Source: CAYGTS01 sp964352905
Lineage (GTDB): Bacteria > Pseudomonadota > Gammaproteobacteria > JAHCLG01
NCBI GenBank assembly: GCA_964352905.1
Contig: CAYGTS010000094.1
Location: forward strand, 1 to 10,409
Length of the DNA stretch: 10,409 nucleotides
Direction of reading: 5' to 3'
The notes under the pieces are model-generated. The model worked only from the letters and a program-made list of their open reading frames with translations. It was not told where the DNA came from and made no database searches. Made by a program: the position numbers and the translations under genes. Positions 1 through 7,113 of this stretch are shown here, piece after piece (position 1 is the first letter of the stretch; every line of letters begins with the position of its first letter).

Positions 1-11
1 TTAATGTGAGA

Positions 12-50
12 TTGCCCAAATATGGCTGTTCCTCGCTACACCGGGAATTG
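12..50 (+). mobile_element. Decayed right arm of the palindromic MITE-like element
   Basis: Bases 14-26 read GCCCAAATATGG, followed by a degenerate GTTCCTCGCTAC. This matches the right arm of the full copy at 3970-4148, which reads AGCCCAAATATGG and then CGTTCCCCGCTAC. Beyond base 39 the match fades, and no GGTAGTTAC end is recognisable, so this is an old, eroded copy. Any remaining left part lies outside the window. It sits between whatever precedes rplY and the rplY ribosome binding site. Confidence 0.55.
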
Positions 51-69
51 CTGTTGTATAATTATTTTT

Positions 70-74
70 GGAGA
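70..74 (+). promoter_or_regulatory. Ribosome binding site that fixes the rplY start
   Basis: GGAGA lies 5 nt before the ATG at 80. The same bases would be coding if the in-frame TTG at 68 were used, so the ATG at 80 is the better start. Confidence 0.75.
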
Positions 75-79
75 AAACA

Positions 80-727
80 ATGAGTAATCAATTTGAATTA
101 AATGCAACAGCGCGTGCTGATGTAGGGAAAGGTGCGAGCCGCCGCCTACGCCGCGAGCACGATGCCGTACCTGGTATCGTTTACGGTGCTAAAAAAGATC
201 CTGTGACTATTAATGTCGCACATAATGAAATTAAACATGCTTTAGAAAATGAAGCATTTTATTCACATATCTTAACCTTGAAAATCGATGGTAAAGCAGA
301 GCAAGTGGTATTGAAGGGTATTCAGCGTCACCCTGCCAAACCGCGCATCCAACATTTGGATTTTTTACGTATTTCTGCTACTGATAAAATCACCATGCAT
401 GTGCCATTGCATATCCAAGGTGAAGATGTCGCACCAGGCGTGAAAAATGGCGGGATTGTTTCTCACCAAATGACGAGCGTTGATGTGCGTTGCATGCCAG
501 CTGATTTACCTGAATTTATCACTATCGATATTTCAAAGTTAGCACTCGATGAAACAATTCACTTAGCCGATATTAAAGTACCGAAAGGCGTTGAGTTCCT
601 TGATTTAATGCATGACAACAATCCATCGATTGTGGCTATTCATTTGCCAAGAGCTGCGAAGGAAGAAGAATCAACCGAAGTTGAAGAACCTACGGCTGAA
701 AATGAAGCTGAAAAAGGCGATGAATAA
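80..727 (+). CDS. rplY: 50S ribosomal protein L25, long CTC-type
   Basis: This protein binds 5S rRNA in the central protuberance of the large ribosomal subunit. It has 215 residues from the ATG at 80 and starts MSNQFELNATAR. Residues 1 to about 95 form the L25 RNA-binding domain, with the family motif GKGASRRLRRE and then VPGIVYG. Residues from about 96 to 190 form the second, all-beta domain of the TL5/CTC form (VPLHIQGEDVAPGVKNGG, then LPEFITIDIS). The last 22 or so residues are a very acidic tail rich in Glu. E. coli L25 is the short one-domain form, so this is the longer version common elsewhere in bacteria. It is the first gene of a tight operon with pth, 5 nt downstream, and ychF. The identity is certain. 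Confidence 0.96.
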   Translation: MSNQFELNATARADVGKGASRRLRREHDAVPGIVYGAKKDPVTINVAHNEIKHALENEAFYSHILTLKIDGKAEQVVLKGIQRHPAKPRIQHLDFLRISATDKITMHVPLHIQGEDVAPGVKNGGIVSHQMTSVDVRCMPADLPEFITIDISKLALDETIHLADIKVPKGVEFLDLMHDNNPSIVAIHLPRAAKEEESTEVEEPTAENEAEKGDE

Positions 728-732
728 TCACC

Positions 733-1329
733 GTGACAGCCGTAAATTTTTGCCCTATTAAATTGATTGTGGGCCTGGGTAATCCCGGCCCACAATACGT
801 TGATACTCGTCATAATGTTGGTTTTTGGTTTGTTGAAGCGTTAGCGAATCAGTATCAACTTTCACTTAAAGCAGAAAAAAAATTTCACGGAATAGCTGCC
901 AAAGGCAAGATTGAAAAGCATGAATGTCATTTATTAATTCCCACTACGTTTATGAATTTAAGTGGCCAAGCTGTAGCGGCACTCGCGCTTTATTATAAAA
1001 TTATGCCGCAAGAAATTTTAGTGGTACACGATGAATTAGATTTGCCCGCAGGTGTGGCACGTTTTAAACCGCACGGTGGGCATGGTGGTCATAATGGTTT
1101 GCGTAGTATTATCGCTTGTTTAAGCAGTAATAATTTTTTTCGCTTACGTTTGGGCATTGGCAAACCACAAAATACTAAAGCCAGTGTTGATTATGTGCTA
1201 GGCAGACCAAGCAAACAGCAGCAACAACAAATTAACAAAGCGATTGATTATAGCTTGGCACTTATCCCACTATTATTAAGTGGTAAACAAGAGCAAGCGA
1301 TGCATCAGTTACATTCAGCAACAGAATAA
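733..1329 (+). CDS. pth: Peptidyl-tRNA hydrolase
   Basis: This cytoplasmic enzyme releases tRNA from peptidyl-tRNAs dropped by the ribosome, recycling the tRNA. It has 198 residues, normal for the family. The signature GLGNPGPQYVDTRHNVG spans residues 14-30 and contains Asn17 and the catalytic His27. Met74 in TTFMNLSG, Asp100 in VVHDELDLPAG and Asn121 in HGGHNGLRS complete the active site. I take the GTG at 733 as the start because it lies 5 nt after the rplY stop and no ATG precedes the conserved IKLIVGLGNPG. No strong ribosome binding site is visible, so translation is probably coupled to rplY. A few extra N-terminal residues (TAVNFCP) precede the usual family start, so the exact start is slightly uncertain. 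Confidence 0.96.
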   Translation: MTAVNFCPIKLIVGLGNPGPQYVDTRHNVGFWFVEALANQYQLSLKAEKKFHGIAAKGKIEKHECHLLIPTTFMNLSGQAVAALALYYKIMPQEILVVHDELDLPAGVARFKPHGGHGGHNGLRSIIACLSSNNFFRLRLGIGKPQNTKASVDYVLGRPSKQQQQQINKAIDYSLALIPLLLSGKQEQAMHQLHSATE

Positions 1330-1344
1330 GTTACAGGAAAAATT

Positions 1345-2436
1345 ATGGGATTCAAATGCGGCATCGTAGGCTTACCCAATGTGGGTAAATCAACTTTATT
1401 TAATGCGTTAACCAAAGCCGGTATTGAGGCGCAAAATTATCCTTTTTGTACGATTGATCCAAATGTTGGTATTGTGCCCATGCCGGATGTGCGTTTACAA
1501 GAAATTGCCAAAATTGTTAACCCTAAACAAATTTTACCCACCAGCATGGAGTTTGTTGATATTGCTGGTTTGGTTAAAGGTGCCGCCAAAGGTGAAGGGT
1601 TGGGTAATCAGTTTTTAGCGAATATTCGTGAAACTGATGCGATTGCACATGTGGTACGTTGTTTTGAAGATGATGATATTGTTCATGTTGATGGTGCCAT
1701 TGATCCCATTCGTGATATTGATGTGATTAATACCGAATTGTGTTTAGCGGATTTAGAGACGATTGAAAAGGCGTTATTAAAATCAAGCAAAAATGCTAAA
1801 AGCGGCGATAAAACCGCGTTGCAAGAAAAAGCCTTGTTTGAAAAAGTTAAAGCGCAATTAGATCAGGCGCAAGCAGTGCGATCGCTTGATTTACATGATA
1901 ATGAAAACGCCTTATTAAAACCACTGCATTTATTAACGCAAAAACCGGTATTATACGTTGCGAATGTGAAAGAAAATGGTTTTGAAAATAATCCTTATTT
2001 GGCTAAAGTTGAACAGTTAGCACAAGCTGAAAAAGCTGAAGTCGTGGCAATTTGCGCCGCGATTGAATCAGAATTAGCTGAATTAGATGATGAAGATAAA
2101 CAAGCTTTCTTAGCAGAATTAAATTTAAGTGAACCCGGTTTAAATCGTTTGATTAATGCAGGTTATAAATTATTAGGTTTGCAAACGTATTTTACCGCCG
2201 GCGTTAAAGAAGTCCGCGCTTGGACAGTTAAAATTGGCGCCACTGCCCCACAGGCCGCTGCGCGCATTCATACTGATTTTGAAAAAGGCTTTATTCGCGC
2301 CGAAGTGATTGCGTATGCTGATTTTATTCAATACAACGGTGAAGCCGGTGCCAAGGATGCGGGCCGTTGGCGCTTAGAAGGTAAAGAGTATATTGTGCAA
2401 GACGGTGATGTGATGCATTTTAGGTTTAATGTTTAA
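1345..2436 (+). CDS. ychF: Redox-regulated ATPase/GTPase YchF (Obg/OLA1 family)
   Basis: This is a translation-associated P-loop NTPase of the Obg-related YchF/OLA1 family, known to prefer ATP and to bind ribosomes. Its 363 residues are the standard length. The Walker A/G1 motif GLPNVGKST is at residues 9-17, and G3 is DIAG at 72-75 inside VDIAGLVKGAAKGEGLGNQF. The usual NKxD guanine motif is replaced by NVKE at 207-210, the YchF hallmark behind its ATP preference. A coiled helical insert lies at about 130-200 and a TGS domain runs from about 278 to the end (LQTYFTAGVKEVRAW). AGGA at 1335-1338 lies 6 nt before the ATG. It follows pth by 15 nt, an association seen in many gammaproteobacteria. 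Confidence 0.96.
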   Translation: MGFKCGIVGLPNVGKSTLFNALTKAGIEAQNYPFCTIDPNVGIVPMPDVRLQEIAKIVNPKQILPTSMEFVDIAGLVKGAAKGEGLGNQFLANIRETDAIAHVVRCFEDDDIVHVDGAIDPIRDIDVINTELCLADLETIEKALLKSSKNAKSGDKTALQEKALFEKVKAQLDQAQAVRSLDLHDNENALLKPLHLLTQKPVLYVANVKENGFENNPYLAKVEQLAQAEKAEVVAICAAIESELAELDDEDKQAFLAELNLSEPGLNRLINAGYKLLGLQTYFTAGVKEVRAWTVKIGATAPQAAARIHTDFEKGFIRAEVIAYADFIQYNGEAGAKDAGRWRLEGKEYIVQDGDVMHFRFNV

Positions 2437-2580
2437 TTAGTCAGCTTGCGAGCTGAGGATATGCTCTTCGCAGTTCCAGCAAAGATTGTTGCTAAAAAAA
2501 TTTTTAGGACTGAATTTTATGATACATGTGATTTATGATTTTAATACTAACTACAACTCATTCCGGTTTTTAATTAAATT

Positions 2581-3510
2581 ATGATTAAGAAAATTATAGC
2601 AGCTACATTTCTATTGGCAGTAGTTATAATACTTCCATACTTTTTATCCTTTGCCCCATCAAAAATAATTAATAACAAAGTTCGGGCAGAATCAAGCGGA
2701 TCGTTTATAAGACTGAAAGATGGATATACCCACTATGAAATCAGCGACAATCAAAGTAGTCCACCAATAATTCTTGTTCACGGGTTTAGTGAACCCTATT
2801 ATGTGTGGGATCAAAATTATAACTATCTCGTTAAGGCTGGATTTCGCGTAATTCGATATGACCTTTACGGCAGAGGTCTCTCCGATAGGCCAAATGTAAA
2901 ATACGATGCAAAGCTTTATGTTCGACAACTCCATGAACTCTTAAATGCACTTCACATCTCAAAAAAAATTATTCTCATTGGCGTCTCTATGGGTGGTGCT
3001 GTTATTTCTGAGTACTACGGCCAATATCCTGAAACTGTTAGCTCTATCGTTCTTTTTGATCCAACTGGAATACCAAAACCAGAATCTATGGTAAGGAAAA
3101 TATTAAAGTTACCTATTGTCGGTAATTATGTTATGAGGGTCTTCGGAAATAAAATACTTATGCCATCAGGTGATGATTTTTATCGACCAAATCGATTTCC
3201 TGATTGGAGCAATCGTTTTAAACAGCAAATGCAATATAAAGGATTCAAGCAGGCTATCTTATCGACCATCAGATATTTTCATTTCTATAGACAAACACAA
3301 AACTTAGTGTTGATTGGAAAAGCAAATACTCCTGTACTACTTTTTTGGGGAAAAGAGGATAAAGTCATCCCTTACAGGTACCATAACTTTTTCATGAAAC
3401 TTATTCCTAAAGCTACATTTTATCCTATAGATGATGCAGGACATATGTCCAATATAGAAGGTTCGAGTTTTGCTAACCCCATTGTTGTTAAATGGCTAAA
3501 AGCACACTAA
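2581..3510 (+). CDS. Membrane-anchored alpha/beta-fold hydrolase
   Basis: This is a 309-residue alpha/beta hydrolase of unknown substrate. Residues 3-24 (KKIIAATFLLAVVIILPYFLSF) form a hydrophobic helix, probably an uncleaved anchor that leaves the catalytic domain in the periplasm. The core carries the oxyanion-loop motif HGF at 67-69, YDLYGRGLSDRP at 93-104 and the nucleophile elbow GVSMG with Ser136. Asp260 (WGKEDKVIP) and His288 (DAGHMSN) complete the triad. A lid region lies at about 165-240. No clear ribosome binding site precedes the ATG at 2581, which is the first possible in-frame start. The gene stands alone, 144 nt after ychF and 125 nt before the beta-lactamase start. The triad is complete, so it is probably active, but an esterase, lipase or epoxide hydrolase role cannot be distinguished. 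Confidence 0.85.
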   Translation: MIKKIIAATFLLAVVIILPYFLSFAPSKIINNKVRAESSGSFIRLKDGYTHYEISDNQSSPPIILVHGFSEPYYVWDQNYNYLVKAGFRVIRYDLYGRGLSDRPNVKYDAKLYVRQLHELLNALHISKKIILIGVSMGGAVISEYYGQYPETVSSIVLFDPTGIPKPESMVRKILKLPIVGNYVMRVFGNKILMPSGDDFYRPNRFPDWSNRFKQQMQYKGFKQAILSTIRYFHFYRQTQNLVLIGKANTPVLLFWGKEDKVIPYRYHNFFMKLIPKATFYPIDDAGHMSNIEGSSFANPIVVKWLKAH

Positions 3511-3531
3511 ACATGTTTACTTTAATTGCCT

Positions 3532-3611
3532 GTAACCATTCAGTAAATTTAATTGTGAATTTACAAAGAACGTTCAGATTTGGCGATCCCTGCTACAGAG
3601 TGAGTAGTTAC
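3532..3611 (+). mobile_element. Internally deleted copy of the MITE-like element
   Basis: This 80-bp derivative starts GTAACCATTCAG and ends GAGTGAGTAGTTAC, matching the two ends of the full 179-bp copies. The left part keeps AAGAACGTTCAGATTTGGCGAT and then jumps to CCCTGCTAC in the right arm, so the whole inner hairpin is missing. The flanks AATTGCCT (3524-3531) and AATTGAAA (3612-3619) share 5 of 8 bases, as expected of an old, eroded target duplication. It ends 24 nt before the beta-lactamase ATG. Its left arm also holds an inverted repeat, GTAAATT/AATTTAC, at 3543-3564. Confidence 0.8.
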
Positions 3612-3635
3612 AATTGAAATTTATAGAGTCACAGC

Positions 3636-4707
3636 ATGCATTACTTGAAAAGTTTCACTGCACTAACAACATTTTTTATCGCCACAGCTTGTGCAAACAC
3701 AATAACCATTTTTGATTCTGCTAAAATAAAATTAGCACAACTTGAAAAAAAGTTACATTGTAAAATCGGTGTTTATGCTCTTGATACTAATAGCAGCCAT
3801 GTGATCCATTATCGCGGCGATGAACTTTTCCCTATGCAAAGTACTTTTAAGCTAATTGCAGTTGCTGCTCTTTTAAAAGCTAGCGAGAACCGGCTTTTAT
3901 CACTTGATCAAAAAATTTATTACACTCAAAACAGTTTAGTTTCCTGGTCTCCTATTACAAAACTCCATCGTAACTGCTCACCCTTTTTAACTTTCTTCTT
4001 GCCAAGAACGTTCAGATTTGGCGATAAAAACGGCGAAAATCTTTTTGAGAAAGCGCAGTGTATGAGTTATACATGAGCATTTCGATAAAAGATTTTCGCC
4101 GTTTTTAGCCCAAATATGGACGTTCCCCGCTACGGAGAGGGTAGTTACACTCCATCTTAAACATGGCATGACGTTAACTGCTTTAGCCGAAGCTGCTGTG
4201 AGCTATAGCGATAATACTGCAATTGATTTGATTATAAAAAAACTTGGCGGGGTGAAAGCTATTAATCATTTTGCCTATTCAATTGGCAATAATTCTTTCA
4301 ATCTGCAACATTATGAAGCTTATTTAAATTCCAATCCAAAAAATGTAGCTGATTCTGCAACGCCCAAAGCGATGGCCGTGAGTTTACAAAAAATTTTATT
4401 GAGTGATTTATTAAGCAAATCTCATCGCCAGTTATTGCTGCAATGGATGCGTAATAATACCACTGCTTACAAAGCCATTCGGGCAGCGGTGCCAATCGGC
4501 TGGGCTGTTGCGGATAAAACGGGCAGTGGTAAATTTGCTGTTAAGAATGATCTTGGGATAATTTGGTCGCCAGGTTGCAAACCCATTATAGTATCAATTT
4601 ATAGCGTTGCTGCTCAGCGAGAGTCAGCTCCATCTGAAAATATTATTGCTAAAGTAACCCAAATCATCCTAAATGATTACCTAAAAACTGACTGTCATTT
4701 TTCGTAA
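3636..4707 (+). pseudogene. Class A beta-lactamase gene split by a MITE insertion
   Basis: Class A enzymes are periplasmic serine hydrolases that open the beta-lactam ring. The first part (3636-3969) encodes a signal-like N-terminus (about residues 1-20, FFIATACA) and the active-site motif STFK at residues 69-72. The second part (4157-4707) carries SDN, the ExxLN omega-loop motif in HYEAYLN, and KTGSG. The element at 3970-4148 plus one 8-bp target repeat adds 187 nt, which shifts the frame. Translation from 3636 now runs into element sequence and stops at 4076, before SDN. Removing the 187 nt joins H111 to LKHGMT and gives one 294-residue frame with SDN at 129-131, Glu165 and KTG at 232-234. 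An ATG at 4168 could start the C-terminal piece, but that piece lacks the nucleophile. The gene was evidently functional until recently and now almost certainly makes no active enzyme. Confidence 0.93.
3970..4148 (+). mobile_element. Full-length palindromic MITE-like element inserted in the beta-lactamase gene
   Basis: This is a 179-bp non-autonomous element with no coding capacity of its own. It starts GTAACTGCTCACCC and ends GAGGGTAGTTAC, imperfect terminal inverted repeats. An exact 8-bp target duplication, ACTCCATC, flanks it at 3962-3969 and 4149-4156. Inside, AAAAACGGCGAAAATCTTTT (4026-4045) is perfectly complementary to 4087-4106. An apical stem, TGTAT (4059-4063) with ATACA (4069-4073), closes the 41-nt loop. 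The outer arms (ACGTTCAGATTTGGCG and CCAAATATGGACGT) also pair imperfectly, so most of the element folds into one long hairpin. The exact target repeat marks it as one of the younger copies here. Confidence 0.93.
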
Positions 4708-4752
4708 TATGCCCAAAGCGATTAGAATTAAGTCACCTACTAATCCGTATTG

Positions 4753-5121
4753 CTACTCCAACGTCAGCAAGCTAATCGTCATTAGCAAGGCTTTTGGTTC
4801 AACTGGTTTAGCAAAAGAAATATCGGCACCGAGTTCTTCAGAAAGATCGAGATAACCAATCGGATCAGAACGCCCACCACCTGAAATAGCAACGATTTTA
4901 AGATCGGGATGACTTTCTTTGACTTCTTTAATGAGTGCAGTACCGCTTTTTTTCGGCATGATAATGTCGGTGACAATCACATCCGGTTTTGATTTTTTTA
5001 ACACTTGCAATGCATCTTCACCATCACAGGCGGTTGATACTTTATGTCCATCGCGCTCTAAGACTTGCGATAACATATCTTTAACGAATTCATCATCTTC
5101 TACCAATAAAATATGTGCCAT
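4753..5121 (-). CDS. Single-domain response regulator (CheY-like receiver)
   Basis: This is a 122-residue stand-alone receiver domain with no DNA-binding or other output domain. It presumably passes a phosphoryl signal by protein contact or onward phosphotransfer. Visible receiver residues are the acidic pair Asp9-Asp10 (LLVEDDEF), the phosphoacceptor Asp52 (VIVTDIIMPKKSG), Ser80 at the Thr/Ser switch position (VAISGGG) and Lys105 (FAKPVEP). The ATG at 5121 is the start, since GGGAG lies 8 nt upstream and a TTG at 5136 overlaps that site. It lies downstream of the histidine kinase in the same direction and is its likely partner. Kinases with the AHDFNN type of H-box often carry a fused C-terminal receiver, and this looks like the split version. 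A MITE now separates the two genes. Confidence 0.93.
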   Translation of the reverse strand: MAHILLVEDDEFVKDMLSQVLERDGHKVSTACDGEDALQVLKKSKPDVIVTDIIMPKKSGTALIKEVKESHPDLKIVAISGGGRSDPIGYLDLSEELGADISFAKPVEPKALLMTISLLTLE

Positions 5122-5129
5122 GTTGTTGT

Positions 5130-5134
5130 CTCCC
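5130..5134 (-). promoter_or_regulatory. Ribosome binding site of the response regulator
   Basis: GGGAG on the - strand lies 8 nt before the ATG at 5121. It supports that ATG over the TTG five codons upstream. Confidence 0.7.
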
Positions 5135-5172
5135 AACGTTATTGTGCCGTACGGTCAATGACTCGCGGCAAA

Positions 5173-5351
5173 GTATCTGCTCAGACCCTTTAGCTTTAAA
5201 TTTACCAGGAACGTTCAGATTTGGCGATAAAAACAGCGAAAATATTTTTGAGAAAGCGTAGTTTATAGATCATAAATGAGCATTTCGATAAAAAATTTTC
5301 GCTGTTTTTAGCCCGAATATGAACCTTCCCCACTACGGAGTGAGCAGTTAC
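5173..5351 (+). mobile_element. Full-length palindromic MITE-like element inside the two-component operon
   Basis: This copy is 179 bp, in the same orientation as the one at 3970-4148. Its ends are GTATCTGCTCAGACCC and GGAGTGAGCAGTTAC. The exact 8-bp target duplication GCGGCAAA is at 5165-5172 and 5352-5359. The inner stem pairs 5229-5248 with 5290-5309 and the apical stem is TTTAT (5262-5266) with ATAAA (5272-5276). Compared with the beta-lactamase copy, the stem reads CAG/CTG instead of CGG/CCG, a paired change. It lies at the 3' end of the kinase gene: the kinase reading frame enters it at 5351 and ends at the TAA at 5310-5308. Its hairpin, flanked by A and T runs, could act as a terminator between kinase and regulator. 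Confidence 0.92.
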
Positions 5352-6957
5352 GCGGCAAATAGATAAATACATGCGTACCTGTACCGAGTTTGCTTTCAAC
5401 TTTAATCTCACCCTGATGATGCTGGATAATACCATGCGCAATCGACAGACCTAAACCGGTTCCTTTATCAACTTCTTTGGTTGTGAAGAAAGGTTCAAAA
5501 ATACGTTCTTTGACCGATTGATGCATGCCACTGCCATTATCTTGGAATTCTAGCACAAAATAAAATCCTGGTTTTAACTCTGGGTGTTGCACTAAATCTG
5601 TGTTAGTAATTTCTACTAACGAATTCCTGATGATAACACTCCCCTGTTTGTTATCAATCGCATCAATGGCGTTATTGAGTAAATTAATAAATACTTGCTC
5701 TAATTGTGCCGCGTTGCCATAAATAGTATCATCGCCATCGTAAAGATAACGTTCTAGTTCAACATTTTTTGGTAAACTCGGCTCAACTAACATTAATGCA
5801 TCGTGGATCACTTGACGCAGTGAAAGGTTTTCAAAATCGTATTGCTGCTGACGCGAGAATGATAATATCTGACTCACTAATTCTTTACCGCGCTTGCTGG
5901 CTTGTAACACTTTGCTTAAATTACACCGAATTTGGCTGTTTTCTGGCGAATCTTGATGCGCCATTTCAACATAGCCTGTGATTGAATATAAGATATTATT
6001 AAAGTCATGCGCAATGCCACCAGCTAAGGTTCCAATTGCTTGTAATTTTTGGCTTTGCAATAGTAATTTTTCCATTTCCAGTTTGGCTTGCTCTGCTTGT
6101 TCACGCGTATAAATTTCATGTTTTAATTTCAGGTTTGTTGCTGCTATCTTTTTCGCACGGGTATAGGCTAGTTGCGCCAACCAGATTGCAAGTGCCAATA
6201 AAACTGCAATGATTAAGCCAATGACTAAGCTTAAGCTAGGTAAAATCGTTTTTTCTAATGCTAATAATTGTGATGATGGCCAAACTTGAATACGCCAGGT
6301 TACACCGTATAAATCAACTGTGGAAAATTGTGACCATTTTTCTTGTCGCTTTTGGTCACTGCTTCCGCGTTGAAAAATTAAATCATTTTGATCATAAATT
6401 TTAATATGATAACCAGGTGCTATCGTATTGGGTAAAATCATTTTAAATAAATTATCATACCGCACCACGGCTAAAATAAAGCCATCCGATTTATTTTTAA
6501 CCATTAAAGGCACATAAATTAAAAATCCCTTTCCACCTTCTAGTAAATTAATAGCGTGGGTCATGCTAGTCGTATTTTTTTGCCCTGCACGCCAAAGCGC
6601 TTCACCACGGCGTGCTTCAAACATCGCATTTAAATCTTGGGCAATTTTTTGATCAGATAAAGGTACAACCCAGCGGATTTGATAATTATTATCAACCCAT
6701 TCGATAGCCTTGTAACCTTGGTGATCATTAATATGCACCTCTGCATCCGCAAGCCAATCCGCTTTAGGTGTTCTTTTACTTGTTTCCCAACGTTTAGCCA
6801 TTCTGACTAAAGCTAAAATGCGCGATTGCATGCGTGAAGCAATTTCATTGCGCACGGTAGTCGCGGTAACATGCGTGACCTTATGAATATAACCCACTCG
6901 TTGCGAAATCAAGTTACGCCACAATAGCAATGTAATGATAATAATGATCATCATCAC
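5308..6957 (-). CDS. Sensor histidine kinase with a CHASE-like periplasmic domain
   Basis: This inner-membrane kinase senses an unknown signal and phosphorylates a receiver. From the GTG at 6957 it has 549 residues. A hydrophobic segment at 1-13 is followed by a periplasmic region to about 235, with CHASE-like patterns (GYKAIEWVD, RWVVPL, LLEGGKGFLIYVPL). A second membrane helix lies at about 236-262 and a coiled linker at 265-305. The H-box AGGIAHDFNN has phosphoacceptor His317. The ATPase domain shows the N-box INLLNNAIDAI, DNGSGM at 473-478, FEPFFTT at 487-493 and GTGLGLS at 499-505. Residues 537-549 come from the inserted MITE; the original end was LPRVIDRTAQ. The start is doubtful: the GTG cuts the first helix short. 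The frame is open upstream to a stop at 7014-7012, with GGGAG at 7010-7006 and ATT codons at 6996 and 6993. The likely partner is the receiver at 4753-5121. Confidence 0.9.
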   Translation of the reverse strand: MMMIIIIITLLLWRNLISQRVGYIHKVTHVTATTVRNEIASRMQSRILALVRMAKRWETSKRTPKADWLADAEVHINDHQGYKAIEWVDNNYQIRWVVPLSDQKIAQDLNAMFEARRGEALWRAGQKNTTSMTHAINLLEGGKGFLIYVPLMVKNKSDGFILAVVRYDNLFKMILPNTIAPGYHIKIYDQNDLIFQRGSSDQKRQEKWSQFSTVDLYGVTWRIQVWPSSQLLALEKTILPSLSLVIGLIIAVLLALAIWLAQLAYTRAKKIAATNLKLKHEIYTREQAEQAKLEMEKLLLQSQKLQAIGTLAGGIAHDFNNILYSITGYVEMAHQDSPENSQIRCNLSKVLQASKRGKELVSQILSFSRQQQYDFENLSLRQVIHDALMLVEPSLPKNVELERYLYDGDDTIYGNAAQLEQVFINLLNNAIDAIDNKQGSVIIRNSLVEITNTDLVQHPELKPGFYFVLEFQDNGSGMHQSVKERIFEPFFTTKEVDKGTGLGLSIAHGIIQHHQGEIKVESKLGTGTHVFIYLPRNCSLRSGEGSYSG

Positions 6958-7053
6958 GAGTAATGGTAATGCGCAATAAATAAAATGCCTAATAATTGAC
7001 TTGATCTCCCATTAAGACAACGTTTCTCGTAAATCCTAATCCATTCTACCCGA

Positions 7054-7100
7054 CGATCCACGGCAGGGCTAGATCGGCCAAAGTTCCGATCCATGGCAGG
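7054..7100. repeat. Direct and inverted repeats in the divergent promoter region, possible operator
   Basis: CGATCCACGGCAGG at 7054-7067 recurs as CGATCCATGGCAGG at 7087-7100, with 13 of 14 bases the same. The repeats are 33 bp apart start to start, close to three helical turns. Between them, GATCGG (7072-7077) and CCGATC (7086-7091) form a dyad with an 8-nt spacer. This is the intergenic region between the divergent kinase and cystathionine beta-synthase genes, so a regulator binding site is plausible. A fragment of another dispersed repeat is the alternative. Confidence 0.4.
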
Positions 7101-7113
7101 CGCGCACTCGTCA

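Noticed and set aside
57..62. TATAAT as a -10 box for rplY
   Set aside because: It would start transcription at about base 69, on top of the ribosome binding site at 70-74, and no -35-like box lies 17 nt upstream.
2443..2507. Small inverted repeats CAGCT/AGCTG and CTAAAAA/TTTTTAG after ychF as a terminator
   Set aside because: The first has a 5-bp stem with no following T run, and the second is a purely A/T palindrome without a GC stem. Neither is convincing as an intrinsic terminator.
3636..4156. The palindromic repeats as a CRISPR array or as protein-coding repeats
   Set aside because: The copies are kilobases apart, lie in both orientations, carry target duplications and have no regular spacers or conserved reading frame, so a transposed element explains them fully.
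4168..4707. The 179-codon C-terminal beta-lactamase frame as an independent gene
   Set aside because: It begins in mid-domain, lacks the STFK nucleophile and joins the upstream part exactly once the insertion is removed, so it is the second half of a broken gene.
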